The notes under the pieces: generated by a model
Databases searched by the model: none
Told to the model about the DNA's origin: nothing
The model's input: the letters and a program-made list of their open reading frames with translations, nothing else
Assembly (NCBI GenBank): GCA_963696325.1
Contig: CAVOJV010000063.1
Span: 1 to 64,000 of the forward strand
Direction: 5' to 3'
DNA from: CAVOJV01 sp963696325
GTDB lineage: Bacteria; Pseudomonadota; Gammaproteobacteria; Competibacterales; Competibacteraceae
Length of the DNA stretch: 64,000 nt
Part shown: positions 41,868 through 51,464 of the stretch, one piece after another
Layout of the letters: every line of letters begins with the position of its first letter
How positions within the stretch are numbered: position 1 is the stretch's first letter
Program-made: the position numbers and the translations under genes

Positions 41868-44269
41868 ATGAAAACGGATATCCGCGCGCGCCTGTTATTG
41901 CTAACGCTGGCGCCAGCCGCCCTTACTGCCGGGGTGTTGGCGACTTATCTCATCACGACGCGGATTCAGGACTTCGAGAAATCCTTGCGGGAGCGCTCCC
42001 AGACCATAGCCAACCAATTGGCCTTTGCCTGCGCCGATGGCGTGGCTTCGGGCAACAAAGAGGTATTGAATGCCTTGGCGCGATCGGCTTTCCAGGAAGC
42101 CGACGTTAAAGCGGTCCTGATTCAGGATGCCAGCGGCAATCGCCTGGTCAGCCTTGGCAAGGATAACAGTGTCGCGCCAGCAGTTCCCGCTTCCCCCTAC
42201 TGCCTGTCGAAGCCCCGATCCACCGCAATTCGCTGGAGATTCATGGTAGTCCGCCCTCGCCTGCTGCCATTGGCCGGGTTAGCCTGGCAATCTCCCGCGA
42301 CAGGCTGCTGATTCACCGGCAAGAAACCATCCAGACCAGTGCACTGCTTGGTTTTTGCTGTCTGCTGCTGGCGGGAATCCTAGGGCAACGCATCAGCCAT
42401 AGAGTCTCGGTCCCACCGCTGTGGATGGACGAAGCCATCAAGGAGCCACGCGATAACCACCACGACATTCCAACTCAAGAACCGTCGGCCAGCGGCTGGC
42501 ATGAGGTGGAAAGCAATATCAAGGGGAGGGCCAAACTCCCCAAGACGGCCCATAAACAGCTTCAGGAAAAGATTGATGAGGCTACCGCCGAATTGCGCGA
42601 GACCATGGAAGAACTGGAGATCAAGATGGTAGAATTAGACATCGCCCGCAAAAAAGCCCTACAAGCCAGTCGTGTCAAATCCGAGTTTCTGGCTAATATG
42701 AGCCACGAAATCCGTACTCCCATGAACGGCGTGATGGGCTTTATCGAACTATTATCCAAAACCAAACTCAACCGCACTCAGCATGGCTATTTGAAGACCT
42801 TGTGGGCGTCGGCGGAAAATCTTATGGTCATCATCAACGATGTCCTGGATTTCTCGAAGATTGAGGCCGGCAAGTTCAAGATACGCCAACGCAACTTCGA
42901 TCTGCGGGAGGCGGTGGAAAATGCCGTGTTGCTGTTCGCCGCCAATGCGCATTACAAGGGCATTAAGTTAATCCTGGATATCGAACCCGAGGTTCCTTCG
43001 AACCTGATGGGAGATGCTTCACGTATCGCTCAGATCGTCACCAACTTCGTCAGCAACGCCGTCAAGTTCACGGATCGCGGTGAAGTCGAGGTCCTGGTGC
43101 GCAAGGTCAGCGAGTCAGCGCAGACCATCACCTTCAAGCTGAGTGTTCGCGATACCGGGATCGGCATCGCACTAACCGACCAGAAGCGCCTGTTCAACGC
43201 CTTTCACCAATTGGATACCTCCACCACCCGCCGACATAGCGGTACCGGCCTGGGACTGACCATCTGCCAGCGTCTGGTAACGATGATGAACGGTCGACTG
43301 GAAATGGAAAGTCGGCCGGGCAAAGGATCGGTATTTGATGTTACTCTGAAGCTGGCCAAACAGGAGTCGGCCGACCCGACGTCCGAGAAGCGGGAATATC
43401 CCAAGGATTCGGTCCTACTGATAGTTGGGGACGCCCTCGCAGCGCGCGCCGTCACTCATATTTTGGAGTTTGGCGGTATCCAGCCACACCTTGTCCCGAA
43501 TTTCACGCTGGCGGCAGACTATCTTTCCCGGACAGCGGCAGAAACCCGTAAACTGCGCTCCATCATCATCGATGAGAGCAGCATGACTTCGGCTGCCGAG
43601 CCTCTGCTAACGCAAATAAGCAACTACATGATTGCAAACCGCGGTAACTTGATACTCCTCGGGATCAATGAAGAACACCCCAAGATTCCGTATTTACGCC
43701 GGCTATTCCCTACCCTCTACTTCGCCAACAAACCGCCTACTTCGCGGGAAGTGCTTTCCCTGCTGGATACGAAACCACGGCCCCCAGATCAGTCTGAGGA
43801 CGCGGATCACGGTGATCAGGCGAACGGCCTGGCCAGTAGGTCCCTGGCTAGAGCCAGGGTACTGCTCACCGATGACAATCTTATCAACCGCCAACTAGCG
43901 CGTATTTTCCTCGATCAATTGGGGCATCAGGTGGATGAAGCCGCCAATGGCATGGAGGCCCTCAATGCCTGTCAAGGCGCGTGCTATGATCTTATCCTGA
44001 TGGACATTCACATGCCCGACATGGACGGTTTGGAAGTAACCCGGCGCATCCGTGCCCTGTTGGATAATCCCAATAAAATCACGCCGATTATCGCCCTGAC
44101 GGCCGATGTCATGAACCAGGAGCGCGCGAACTACCTGCAAGCGGGCATGAATGATTACCTGTCAAAACCGATTACCGAGGCCGCGCTCCGGAAGATGCTG
44201 GACAAATGGTGTAGCGCCGACAAACCCCAGCCGGCCCCGTGCCAACGGTTGAATGAGGACACGGCATGA
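41868..44269 (+). pseudogene. barA: BarA/GacS-type hybrid sensor kinase broken by one frameshift
   Basis: From the ATG at 41868 the frame encodes a first membrane span (L-L-L-L-T-L-A-P-A-A-L-T-A-G-V-L) and most of the periplasmic domain, then stops at 42311 after a frame slip. Similarity continues in the +2 frame from about 42205 (E-A-P-I-H-R-N-S-L-E-I) through a second span (A-L-L-G-F-C-C-L-L-L-A-G-I-L), HisKA with M-S-H-E-I-R-T-P-M-N, HATPase (D-T-G-I-G-I, G-T-G-L-G-L-T) and a receiver with L-M-D-I-H-M-P-D-M-D. The slip lies near a CCCCC run at 42193-42197. A kinase starting at 42425 could still be made without the sensor. BarA controls carbon storage regulation through UvrY/CsrB-type pathways. 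Confidence 0.82.
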
Positions 44270-44673
44270 ACCAGAAATCGCACGAACCCGCTGTATACGA
44301 TCAGAACCTGGCCACCGAAATTGCTGGTGGGAATCCCCGAATCGCCGCCGAGTTGCTGATTTTGCTACTTAAGGAATTGCCCAGTCAGAAGGAGGTGCTG
44401 CAGAACGCTTTTGCTGCTGGCGATTGGCAAGCCCTGCGGCAACTTAATCACAAGCTGCATGGCTCGGCGCGCTACTGCGGCACACCGGCCTTAATCAATA
44501 CTACTCGTGATCTGGCGAACACTTTGGCGGGAGACGCCGTCCCCGAAGTCGTGGCCAGGGCATGTGACGCCGTGTTGACTGAAATTAATCACCTGCTGGC
44601 GTTAAAACCCGCGCTTCTCTACCCATCAGAACGACAAACGCCACCGCATAATTGCGTTCGTCGGAAATGCTGA
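44266..44673 (+). CDS. HPt phosphotransfer protein
   Basis: The 135-residue protein overlaps the kinase stop (ATGA). Its HPt helix bundle has the phospho-acceptor in L-N-H-K-L-H-G-S-A-R-Y-C-G near 65, so it relays phosphate from the kinase receiver. In E. coli BarA this domain is part of the kinase; here it is a separate polypeptide. The last 22 residues read through the antisense 3' end of acpS and are probably a late-stop tail. The gene overlaps acpS tail-to-tail by 89 nt. Confidence 0.85.
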   Translation: MNQKSHEPAVYDQNLATEIAGGNPRIAAELLILLLKELPSQKEVLQNAFAAGDWQALRQLNHKLHGSARYCGTPALINTTRDLANTLAGDAVPEVVARACDAVLTEINHLLALKPALLYPSERQTPPHNCVRRKC

Positions 44674-44995
44674 CCAGGCTGGCCGCGATGCCGGCCTCCC
44701 GAATGCAGTCCAAAGCCCTTCCGCTATACACTATTGCGGGCTTGCCGTAGTCATCATGGGTCACGCCTATCTGGTTTAATGCCAGCCCGTCCCGAAACCC
44801 CAGGCCCAATGCCTTCACTACCGCTTCCTTGGCGGCGAACCGCTTGGCGATGAAGCGCTCCGGATGGACGCTGGCCCGGAATTCCAGAAATTCCGCCGCA
44901 GTCAACACCCGCTGGGCGAAGTGTTCACCGAACCGTCCCAGGCTAGCGCGGATACGGTCAATGCTGACGATATCGGTGCCGATCCCAAAAATCAT
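44585..44995 (-). CDS. acpS: Holo-[acyl-carrier-protein] synthase
   Basis: The 136-residue enzyme transfers 4'-phosphopantetheine from CoA to apo-ACP. It has G-I-G-T-D-I-V-S-I-D-R-I at the start (metal Asp), R-F-A-A-K-E-A-V-V-K-A near 52 and I-S-D-E-R-N-Y-A-V-A-F near the end. The last dozen residues (M-G-R-E-A-R-V-L) extend past the usual end and overlap the HPt gene. It begins two bases after the pdxJ stop and ends the pdxJ operon. Confidence 0.94.
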   Translation of the reverse strand: MIFGIGTDIVSIDRIRASLGRFGEHFAQRVLTAAEFLEFRASVHPERFIAKRFAAKEAVVKALGLGFRDGLALNQIGVTHDDYGKPAIVYSGRALDCIREAGIAASLVSISDERNYAVAFVVLMGREARVLTPAGD

Positions 44996-44997
44996 GG

Positions 44998-45738
44998 CTA
45001 ACCGCGTGCGTCTCGCATGAGCTGCTTCATCTCCCTTACCGCCGCCTGCAAGCCGCTGAAGATTGCGCGCGCCACGATGGCATGACCGATATTGAGTTCA
45101 CGAATGGCGGCGAGGGCCGCGATGGGTTTGACGTTATGATAATTGAGGCCGTGCCCCGCATTGACCTGAAGACCCAACTCCGTACCCCGACGCACCGCGG
45201 CTTCGATACGTGCCAATTCTGCCAGACGGGCAGCCTCGCTGGCGGCATCGGCATAGCGTCCAGTATGCAATTCCAGCTTGGGCGCGCCGGTCCGGGCGAC
45301 AGCCTCGACCTGACGCACATCGGGATCGATGAACAACGACACCAGGGTACCCACCGCCGTAAGCCGCGCGCAGGCCTCGGCGATTCTTGACAACTGTCCC
45401 GCCACATCCAGACCGCCTTCTGTGGTCAGCTCCTGGCGCCGCTCCGGCACCAGGCAACAATCCGCCGGACGGATGCGTTCCCCGATGTCCAAAATCGGGT
45501 CACGCACCGCCATCTCCAAGTTCATGCGGATCAACAACAGTTCTTTCAGCAATTCCACATCCCGGTCCTGGATGTGGCGGCGGTCTTCCCGCAAATGCAG
45601 CGTGATGCAATCGGCGCCGGCCCGCTCGGCCTCCAGGGCCGCCTGCACCAGACTGGGATAGCGGCTGGCCCGCACCTGACGCAGGGTTGCCACGTGGTCG
45701 ATGTTGACCCCCAACAGGATATCTTTCTCTACGCTCAT
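44998..45738 (-). CDS. pdxJ: Pyridoxine 5'-phosphate synthase
   Basis: The 246-residue enzyme forms pyridoxine 5'-phosphate from 1-deoxyxylulose 5-phosphate and the PdxA product. It starts L-L-G-V-N-I-D-H-V-A-T-L-R-Q-V-R with the conserved first strand, then H-L-R-E-D-R-R-H-I-Q-D near 60, and ends with N-A-G-H-G-L-N-Y and I-G-H-A-I-V-A-R-A. I chose the ATG at 45738 on family length; 45765 (better AGGG site) is possible. It follows recO by 64 bp. Confidence 0.93.
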   Translation of the reverse strand: MSVEKDILLGVNIDHVATLRQVRASRYPSLVQAALEAERAGADCITLHLREDRRHIQDRDVELLKELLLIRMNLEMAVRDPILDIGERIRPADCCLVPERRQELTTEGGLDVAGQLSRIAEACARLTAVGTLVSLFIDPDVRQVEAVARTGAPKLELHTGRYADAASEAARLAELARIEAAVRRGTELGLQVNAGHGLNYHNVKPIAALAAIRELNIGHAIVARAIFSGLQAAVREMKQLMRDARG

Positions 45739-45802
45739 AGCATGTCCATCAAACGCTGAAATCATGGTTGCCGCACCCTGCTGCGCGACCAGAACAGCAG
45801 GC

Positions 45803-46522
45803 TCAAACCAAGGGATGGCGCCGGTAAGTTGCCGCAAGCAACTCTCGGGTTTTGAGGGGGCGCCCTTGCAAGTGCACACCCAGTGCCGCACGGGTCAGCC
45901 GTTTAGCCTCCCGCAACACGGCAGGGTCTTTAAACTCCTCATGCCGCAAAGCCAGCAGGCTGTTCCCGGAGATGCTGATACCGGTGCCGGTCGCGGCGGC
46001 GTTTACCGGCCCACGGTCTAAAATATAGCGATAATTGCCGTGGGGAAGAATAGGCGCGCCGGTCATGGCTTCGGTTTCCAGCAGCAGACCATAGCCGATC
46101 TCTGCTAATAGGCGCTTTTCAAAAATGCGTAGAGCCTGTTCCTCGCCCGCCGCATCTACCAGGGATTCCAATACCCGCCGGTAGGGTTCGAACAAGCCTG
46201 GATGCGGATCATGGCGCTGCACCAGGCGCAGTAGCAGTTCATTCACATACAATGCGCTCAGCAGCCGGCCTGGCGGTATGGGGACCGCCAGGCCTGTCTC
46301 TTCCACCGCCAGCAGATTAAACAGTTCACCTTTGCCACCGCAGGACAGCAGCAGCGGCATAAACGGCTGTAGCATACTTTTTATTCGCGACCGCGAGGTG
46401 CGCACCCCACGGGCCACCACCCCAATCCGGCCATGCTCCAGGGTTAGCACTTCCACGAGCAGGCTGGTATCGCGATAGGGCCGCCGATGCAACACGAAGG
46501 CTGGCTGCAGAACGATGCGCAT
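45803..46522 (-). CDS. recO: DNA repair protein RecO
   Basis: The 239-residue protein loads RecA with RecR during gap repair. It has the N-terminal OB fold (A-F-V-L-H-R-R-P-Y-R-D-T-S-L-L-V-E-V-L-T) and G-V-A-R-G-V-R near 35. The C-terminal helical domain shows no complete Cys4 zinc cluster, as in enterobacterial RecO. It sits in the conserved rnc-era-recO-pdxJ-acpS order, 9 bp after era. Confidence 0.93.
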   Translation of the reverse strand: MRIVLQPAFVLHRRPYRDTSLLVEVLTLEHGRIGVVARGVRTSRSRIKSMLQPFMPLLLSCGGKGELFNLLAVEETGLAVPIPPGRLLSALYVNELLLRLVQRHDPHPGLFEPYRRVLESLVDAAGEEQALRIFEKRLLAEIGYGLLLETEAMTGAPILPHGNYRYILDRGPVNAAATGTGISISGNSLLALRHEEFKDPAVLREAKRLTRAALGVHLQGRPLKTRELLAATYRRHPLV

Positions 46523-46531
46523 AGGCAGGCT

Positions 46532-47446
46532 TCACGCCTGGTGATCATCCTGGTCCTGGTAACCGAAACTGCGAAGGGCACGCTCGTCATCGGACCAACC
46601 CTCACGCACTTTCACCCAGGTCTCCAGAAAGACCTTGCAGCCAAAGATTTTCTCCATGTCCATCCTAGCCTGGCGGCCCACCTCTTTGAGCGTCGTGCCC
46701 TTTTCACCGATAACGATGCGCTTCTGACCCTGGCGCTCTACCCAGATCACCGCACCGATACGCAGCAATGACTGCTGCTCGGCGAAGGTCTCGATGCCGA
46801 CGGTCAGCGCATATGGCAATTCCTCGCGCAAGTAGCGGGTCAGCTTTTCGCGGATCAACTCGGCGGCAATGAAACGCTGGCTGACGGTGGTAACCTGGTC
46901 TTCGGGAAACAAGAAATCTGACTCGGGAAGTAAGTCGGCGATCAGTCTTTCCAGGACCGTGACGTTATCCGCCTTCAGGGCGGAGATAGGCACCAACTCG
47001 GCAAAGACCCGCTTGCCACCCTGTTCCTGGAGGAAAGGCAACAGCCGGGCTTTTTCCGCTACCCGATCGACCTTATTCACGGCGAGGATAACCGGCCCTT
47101 CGAAAGCCGCCAAACGCTTTAACACCGCGTCGTCCTCTTCGGACCAGCGCAGGGCTTCTATAAGGAACACCACGACATGCACATAGGCGAGGACACTGCC
47201 AGCGGCTCGGTTCAGATAACGGTTCATGGCTCGCCGGGCGTTCAGGTGCAGCCCCGGGGTATCCACATAAACGATCTGGGTATCCGGCAGCGTCTGGATG
47301 CCCAGGATAGTGTGGCGGGTAGTCTGCGGCTTCGGCGAGGTAATGCTGATCTTTTGAGCGAGCAAGCAGTTAAGCAGCGTCGATTTGCCGACATTGGGCC
47401 GCCCCAGCAGCGCCACATAGCCCGCCCGTTTTGGATATTCAGTCAT
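46532..47446 (-). CDS. era: GTPase Era
   Basis: The 304-residue GTPase helps assemble the 30S ribosomal subunit and binds the 3' end of 16S rRNA. It shows G1 G-R-P-N-V-G-K-S-T near 15, G3 D-T-P-G-L-H near 62 and G4 N-K-V-D near 125, and a C-terminal KH domain (V-I-G-E-K-G-T-T-L-K). The start overlaps the rnc stop by 8 nt, the usual arrangement. Confidence 0.96.
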   Translation of the reverse strand: MTEYPKRAGYVALLGRPNVGKSTLLNCLLAQKISITSPKPQTTRHTILGIQTLPDTQIVYVDTPGLHLNARRAMNRYLNRAAGSVLAYVHVVVFLIEALRWSEEDDAVLKRLAAFEGPVILAVNKVDRVAEKARLLPFLQEQGGKRVFAELVPISALKADNVTVLERLIADLLPESDFLFPEDQVTTVSQRFIAAELIREKLTRYLREELPYALTVGIETFAEQQSLLRIGAVIWVERQGQKRIVIGEKGTTLKEVGRQARMDMEKIFGCKVFLETWVKVREGWSDDERALRSFGYQDQDDHQA

Positions 47447-48107
47447 GAATCAGTTCCAGTGCCTGCCGCGCTGCTTCTTGCTCGGCCTTGCGGCGGCTAG
47501 TACCGACAGCAACGGTGCGCAAAGAGTCGATACTGCACTCTACCGTAAAATTCTGGGCATGCGGCTCGCCAGTCACCGCCACGATATTGTACACGGGCAG
47601 CGCCTGCTGGCGGGCTTGCATATATTCCTGCAAGCGTGTCTTGGGGTCCTTGAGTTCATCGACTGCGGGCAGTTCGGCCAGGCATTCTTTGTATAAACCT
47701 AAAATCAAGCGCCGGCAGGTCTCAAAATCGCTGTCCAGGTAGACAGCGCCAAACACTGCCTCAAGCGCATCCGCCAGAATGGAAGCACGGCGAAAACCGC
47801 CGCTCTTCAATTCACCGGAACCCAGCCGCAGATACTCGCCAAGCCCCAAACCCTGCGCCAGCTTGGCCAGAGAATCACCCTTGACCAGGGTCGCCCGCAA
47901 CCGGCTCAAATCCCCCTCGCTCGCATGGGGATAGGTCTCGAAAAGTTCCCCAGCGATCACGAAGTTCAGAATGGAATCCCCCAGAAACTCCAGGCGCTCA
48001 TTATTGAGTCCCGTCGCGCTGCGATGGGTAAGCGCTGCCTCCAACAATTGCGGTTGGTGAAACTCGTACCCTAGAACACTATGAAACTTGACGATAGGTA
48101 CGCTCAC
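47439..48107 (-). CDS. rnc: Ribonuclease III
   Basis: The 222-residue double-strand-specific RNase processes rRNA and mRNAs. The signature N-E-R-L-E-F-L-G-D-S-I-L-N lies near 35-47 with catalytic acids in D-A-L-E-A-V-F-G-A-V-Y near 110, followed by a double-stranded RNA-binding domain ending A-E-Q-E-A-A-R-Q-A-L-E. It overlaps the DUF4845 gene stop by 4 nt. Confidence 0.96.
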   Translation of the reverse strand: MSVPIVKFHSVLGYEFHQPQLLEAALTHRSATGLNNERLEFLGDSILNFVIAGELFETYPHASEGDLSRLRATLVKGDSLAKLAQGLGLGEYLRLGSGELKSGGFRRASILADALEAVFGAVYLDSDFETCRRLILGLYKECLAELPAVDELKDPKTRLQEYMQARQQALPVYNIVAVTGEPHAQNFTVECSIDSLRTVAVGTSRRKAEQEAARQALELIHD

Positions 48108-48511
48108 TGCGTCGCTGGCAACGTAATCGTTTCGTTGAATTTGGCTATCACATCCAGATTGCCAAGCAGGGGCCGCCGATCCTCATAGGCAAGTTCGAGA
48201 ACCTTATCCCTACCCTGCTGGCGGACTTTAATACGCCTGGCGTCGATAATGTTCACATAGCTGATATCAAAGCGTTTTTGTATCCTCTGCTGGACATCCA
48301 GCAGCGTCATTCGCTCGATCTCCGGTTCCTTCTTCAAGCCCTCAAGGCTGGACCTGATCGAAAAGTAGTCGATGTAGATGGGCAGAATACGCATCACGAT
48401 CAGTCCCACAAAGGCGATCATGATCAGAATGATCAGGACGCTGATGACGGTCATGCCGCGCTGTCGCGCTATCGCGAATATGCTGATTCCTTTGCTTGCT
48501 ATCATACTCAC
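48104..48511 (-). CDS. DUF4845 membrane protein
   Basis: The 135-residue protein has one N-terminal membrane helix after a pilin-like start (R-Q-R-G-M-T-V-I-S-V-L-I-I-L-I-M-I-A-F) and a soluble domain with D-V-Q-Q-R-I-Q-K-R-F-D-I. DUF4845 proteins lie between lepB and rnc in many gammaproteobacteria and have no known function. It overlaps both neighbours by 4 nt, so the whole block is translated in a coupled way. Confidence 0.88.
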   Translation of the reverse strand: MSMIASKGISIFAIARQRGMTVISVLIILIMIAFVGLIVMRILPIYIDYFSIRSSLEGLKKEPEIERMTLLDVQQRIQKRFDISYVNIIDARRIKVRQQGRDKVLELAYEDRRPLLGNLDVIAKFNETITLPATQ

Positions 48512-49299
48512 TTGATGCTCCTTCCAATACGATTACAATTGCCCCTAAAAGTAATGCAATCCCAATTCATCCAGATTAAAAAGGCTTTGCCTATCAAATT
48601 CTGTTCGGGCAACGGGCCCCAATAACGGCTATCCCGGCTATTGTCGCGATTGTCGCCCATGGCGAAATAATGACCGGCTGGCACTGAATATTGCCAGGAC
48701 CGGTTGTTCTGGCCTTGACTCAGTTGTATATGATGGCGCGTATCGCCTAGTTGTTCCAGTCGCTGCTCATAGCCGCTGACAACCCCTTCGCTCTCGGTAG
48801 GCACCGGCGCTCCGTTCACGTAGAGTCGCTTATCGCGGTATTCCAGCAGGTCGCCGGGCAATCCTACGATACGCTTGATAAAAGCCACCGACGGGTCCTC
48901 GGGATAGCGAAACACGGCCACATCGCCACGCCGAGGCTCGCCCGTGTCCAGAATCTTGGTATTCAGCACTGGCAGCCGCACGCCAAACGCAAACTTGTTG
49001 ACTAGGATAAAATCGCCATCCAGCAAGGTCGGCATCATCGAACCTGAAGGAATACGAAACGGTTCCACAACAAACGAGCGCAGCACCAGTACCGCCACAA
49101 TCACCGGAAAGAAGGAATGGGAAAAATCCACATACCAGGGCAGACTGGATTTCCTGCTCTCCACTTCCTGCCCGGCACCCTGTTCAGTTGACTTGACCAA
49201 AGCTCGGCGCGGCGCCAGGACGAGTTTATCCAAGACCCAAATACTGCCAGTGATGAACGCGAGTAACACTAACACGGCGGCGAAATCAAATTGCATCAT
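48508..49299 (-). CDS. lepB: Signal peptidase I
   Basis: The 263-residue inner-membrane protease removes signal peptides. It has a first membrane span at the start, the catalytic Ser in P-S-G-S-M-M-P-T-L near 87, the Lys in F-I-K-R-I-V-G-L-P-G-D near 140 and the box E motif G-D-N-R-D-N-S-R-D-S-R-Y-W-G near 220. It follows lepA by 32 bp. Confidence 0.95.
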   Translation of the reverse strand: MMQFDFAAVLVLLAFITGSIWVLDKLVLAPRRALVKSTEQGAGQEVESRKSSLPWYVDFSHSFFPVIVAVLVLRSFVVEPFRIPSGSMMPTLLDGDFILVNKFAFGVRLPVLNTKILDTGEPRRGDVAVFRYPEDPSVAFIKRIVGLPGDLLEYRDKRLYVNGAPVPTESEGVVSGYEQRLEQLGDTRHHIQLSQGQNNRSWQYSVPAGHYFAMGDNRDNSRDSRYWGPLPEQNLIGKAFLIWMNWDCITFRGNCNRIGRSIK

Positions 49300-49331
49300 T
49301 TATAACCGTTAGTTGCAGGAATCAGAAAACG

Positions 49332-51125
49332 TTATTTCTTGTCGACTTGCAGCACCGCCAGGAATGCCTCCTGGGGTATCTCGACCTTACCCACCTGTTT
49401 CATACGCTTTTTGCCGGCCTTTTGCTTCTCCAGCAACTTACGCTTACGAGTCACATCGCCACCATAACATTTGGCGGTAACGTTCTTGCGCAGAGCCTTG
49501 ACGGTGGAACGGGAGATGACATGACTGCCGATGGCAGCCTGAATAGCCACCTCGTACATCTGTCGCGGGATTAAATCCTTCATCTTCTCGGTGAGTTCCC
49601 GGCCACGGTATTGAGCCTGGTCGCGATGCACAATCATGGATAACGCATCCACACGCTCGCCATTGATGAGCACATCCAGCTTGATCAAAGGCGCGGCCTG
49701 AAACCGATCCAACGCGTAATCAAAGGAAGCAAAACCACGGCTGACCGACTTTAGACGATCAAAGAAATCCATGACCACTTCGCTCAGGGGCAGTTCAAAA
49801 CTCAGCGAGACCTGCTTACCGGCAAAGTGCAGATTGCGCTGCACCCCACGTTTCTCGATACACAGGTTAATCACCGCTCCCAAGTACTCCTGGGGCACCA
49901 GAATATTCGCCAGGATAATCGGCTCCCGGATCTCAGCGACCTTATTGACCGGCGGTAACTTGGCGGGATTGTCGATGTATAAGGTCTCGCCGCTCGTGGT
50001 CAACAACTCATAGACCACGGTGGGCGCCGTACTGATGAGTTCCAGGTTGTATTCACGCTCCAAGCGTTCCTGGATAATCTCCATGTGCAGCAGGCCAAGG
50101 AATCCACAGCGAAATCCGAATCCCAAGGCTTGCGAGGTCTCCGGCTCAAAGTGCAGGGCGGCATCGTTCAAGCGCAGTTTTTGCAGGGCCTCCCGGAAAG
50201 CCTCGTAGTCCTCGGAGTTGATGGGAAACAGCCCTGCAAACACCCGCGGCTGGACTTTTTTAAACCCCGGCAGGGGCCGGTCAGCGGGGTTATCCAGTTC
50301 TGTGAAAGTGTCACCTACCGGGGCACCATCGATATCCTTGATGCCGGCTATCACATACCCCACTTCGCCGGTCTCGAGGCTTGGCTGATCATTGCGCTTG
50401 GGCGTGAACAACCCCACCCTGTCGACCTGAAATACCCTCCCCGTGGACAAAATCTGGAGCTTCTGTTTTGGCCAGATACGGCCGTCCACGACCCGCACCA
50501 GGGAGATAACGCCGACAAAGTTATCAAACCATGAATCGATGATCAGTGCTTTCAAAGGAGCATTGGGATTACCCTTGGGTGGGGGAATACGCTCGATGAT
50601 TCGTTCCAACAAGTCCTCGACGCCAAGGCCGGTCTTGGCGCTAACCCAGATAGCGTCGCTGGCGTCGATGCCAATGATATCACCGATCTCCTCGGCGACG
50701 CGCTGTGGATCGGCTGAGGGCAAATCGATTTTATTCAATACCGGCAATACTTCCAGGCCCTGCTCGATCGCGGTGTAACAGTTGGCAACGCTTTGCGCCT
50801 CTACACCCTGGGCGGCATCCACCACCAACAGTGCGCCTTCGCAGGCGGCCAGCGAGCGGGAAACCTCATAGGAAAAATCCACATGCCCTGGCGTGTCGAT
50901 GAAATTCAACTGGTAAGTCTGCCCATTCCGCGCGCGGTAATGCAAGGACACGCTTTGCGCCTTGATGGTGATGCCACGCTCCCGCTCCAGATCCATAGAA
51001 TCCAGCACCTGATTGCCCATTTCCCGTTCGCTAAGCCCTCCGCAAATCTGAATGAATCGGTCGGCCAGCGTGGACTTGCCATGATCGATATGAGCGATGA
51101 TCGAAAAATTACGGATATGTTGCAT
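49332..51125 (-). CDS. lepA: Elongation factor 4
   Basis: The 597-residue ribosomal GTPase promotes translational back-movement and correct initiation complexes. The start I-R-N-F-S-I-I-A-H-I-D-H-G-K-S-T is followed by D-T-P-G-H-V-D-F and N-K-I-D, with the LepA-specific C-terminus ending K-R-M-K-Q-V-G-K-V-E-I-P-Q-E-A-F. I chose the ATG at 51125 on family alignment; a GTG at 51158 would add 11 residues. Neither has a clear ribosome site. Confidence 0.95.
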   Translation of the reverse strand: MQHIRNFSIIAHIDHGKSTLADRFIQICGGLSEREMGNQVLDSMDLERERGITIKAQSVSLHYRARNGQTYQLNFIDTPGHVDFSYEVSRSLAACEGALLVVDAAQGVEAQSVANCYTAIEQGLEVLPVLNKIDLPSADPQRVAEEIGDIIGIDASDAIWVSAKTGLGVEDLLERIIERIPPPKGNPNAPLKALIIDSWFDNFVGVISLVRVVDGRIWPKQKLQILSTGRVFQVDRVGLFTPKRNDQPSLETGEVGYVIAGIKDIDGAPVGDTFTELDNPADRPLPGFKKVQPRVFAGLFPINSEDYEAFREALQKLRLNDAALHFEPETSQALGFGFRCGFLGLLHMEIIQERLEREYNLELISTAPTVVYELLTTSGETLYIDNPAKLPPVNKVAEIREPIILANILVPQEYLGAVINLCIEKRGVQRNLHFAGKQVSLSFELPLSEVVMDFFDRLKSVSRGFASFDYALDRFQAAPLIKLDVLINGERVDALSMIVHRDQAQYRGRELTEKMKDLIPRQMYEVAIQAAIGSHVISRSTVKALRKNVTAKCYGGDVTRKRKLLEKQKAGKKRMKQVGKVEIPQEAFLAVLQVDKK

Positions 51126-51193
51126 GTAGTGCGTGTGAAAACCAAGGTGTAAAGCCACCCGACTGTTCAGGTACCGGCCATCGATATAATAAC

Positions 51194-51230
51194 AAAAGGT
51201 TTCCGTCCCCGTGGGACAGGAAACCTTTTT
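51194..51230. terminator. Bidirectional terminator between rseC and lepA
   Basis: AAAGGTTTCC-GTCCC, a CGT loop, GGGAC-A-GGAAACCTTT form a long stem, followed by T-runs on both strands. On the minus strand it ends the rpoE-rseABC transcript before lepA. Confidence 0.8.
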
Positions 51231-51464
51231 CCCCTTGTAAATTAATGCTCTTGCAAAAAAGCAGGTTTATGCGGTGCAGAATGCGGGGTAGAGTCAGGGT
51301 ATCCTCCTTGGTCACCATAAGCATTACGCAGCAGCCACCATTACCCGATCGCGCCGCTGCCGCGACGCCAAGGAATGGCAAGCATTTGACAGAACTAACT
51401 ATCGTGCCGGGAAAGACGTGGGCGGATTAGGCCGCTAATCCGTCGCATAATTTTGAAGTCGGAG
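51231..51464. other. Intergenic region rseC - lepA, no gene seen
   Basis: The 234 bp between the hairpin and rseC carry no supported gene. A minus-strand frame (51109-51381) crosses the terminator and has no recognisable features, so I do not call it. Many gammaproteobacteria have a DegQ/MucD protease gene at this place; it is absent. Confidence 0.6.

Noticed and set aside
51109..51381. Small minus-strand frame upstream of lepA
   Set aside because: It crosses the strong terminator hairpin and shows no recognisable features or ribosome site.
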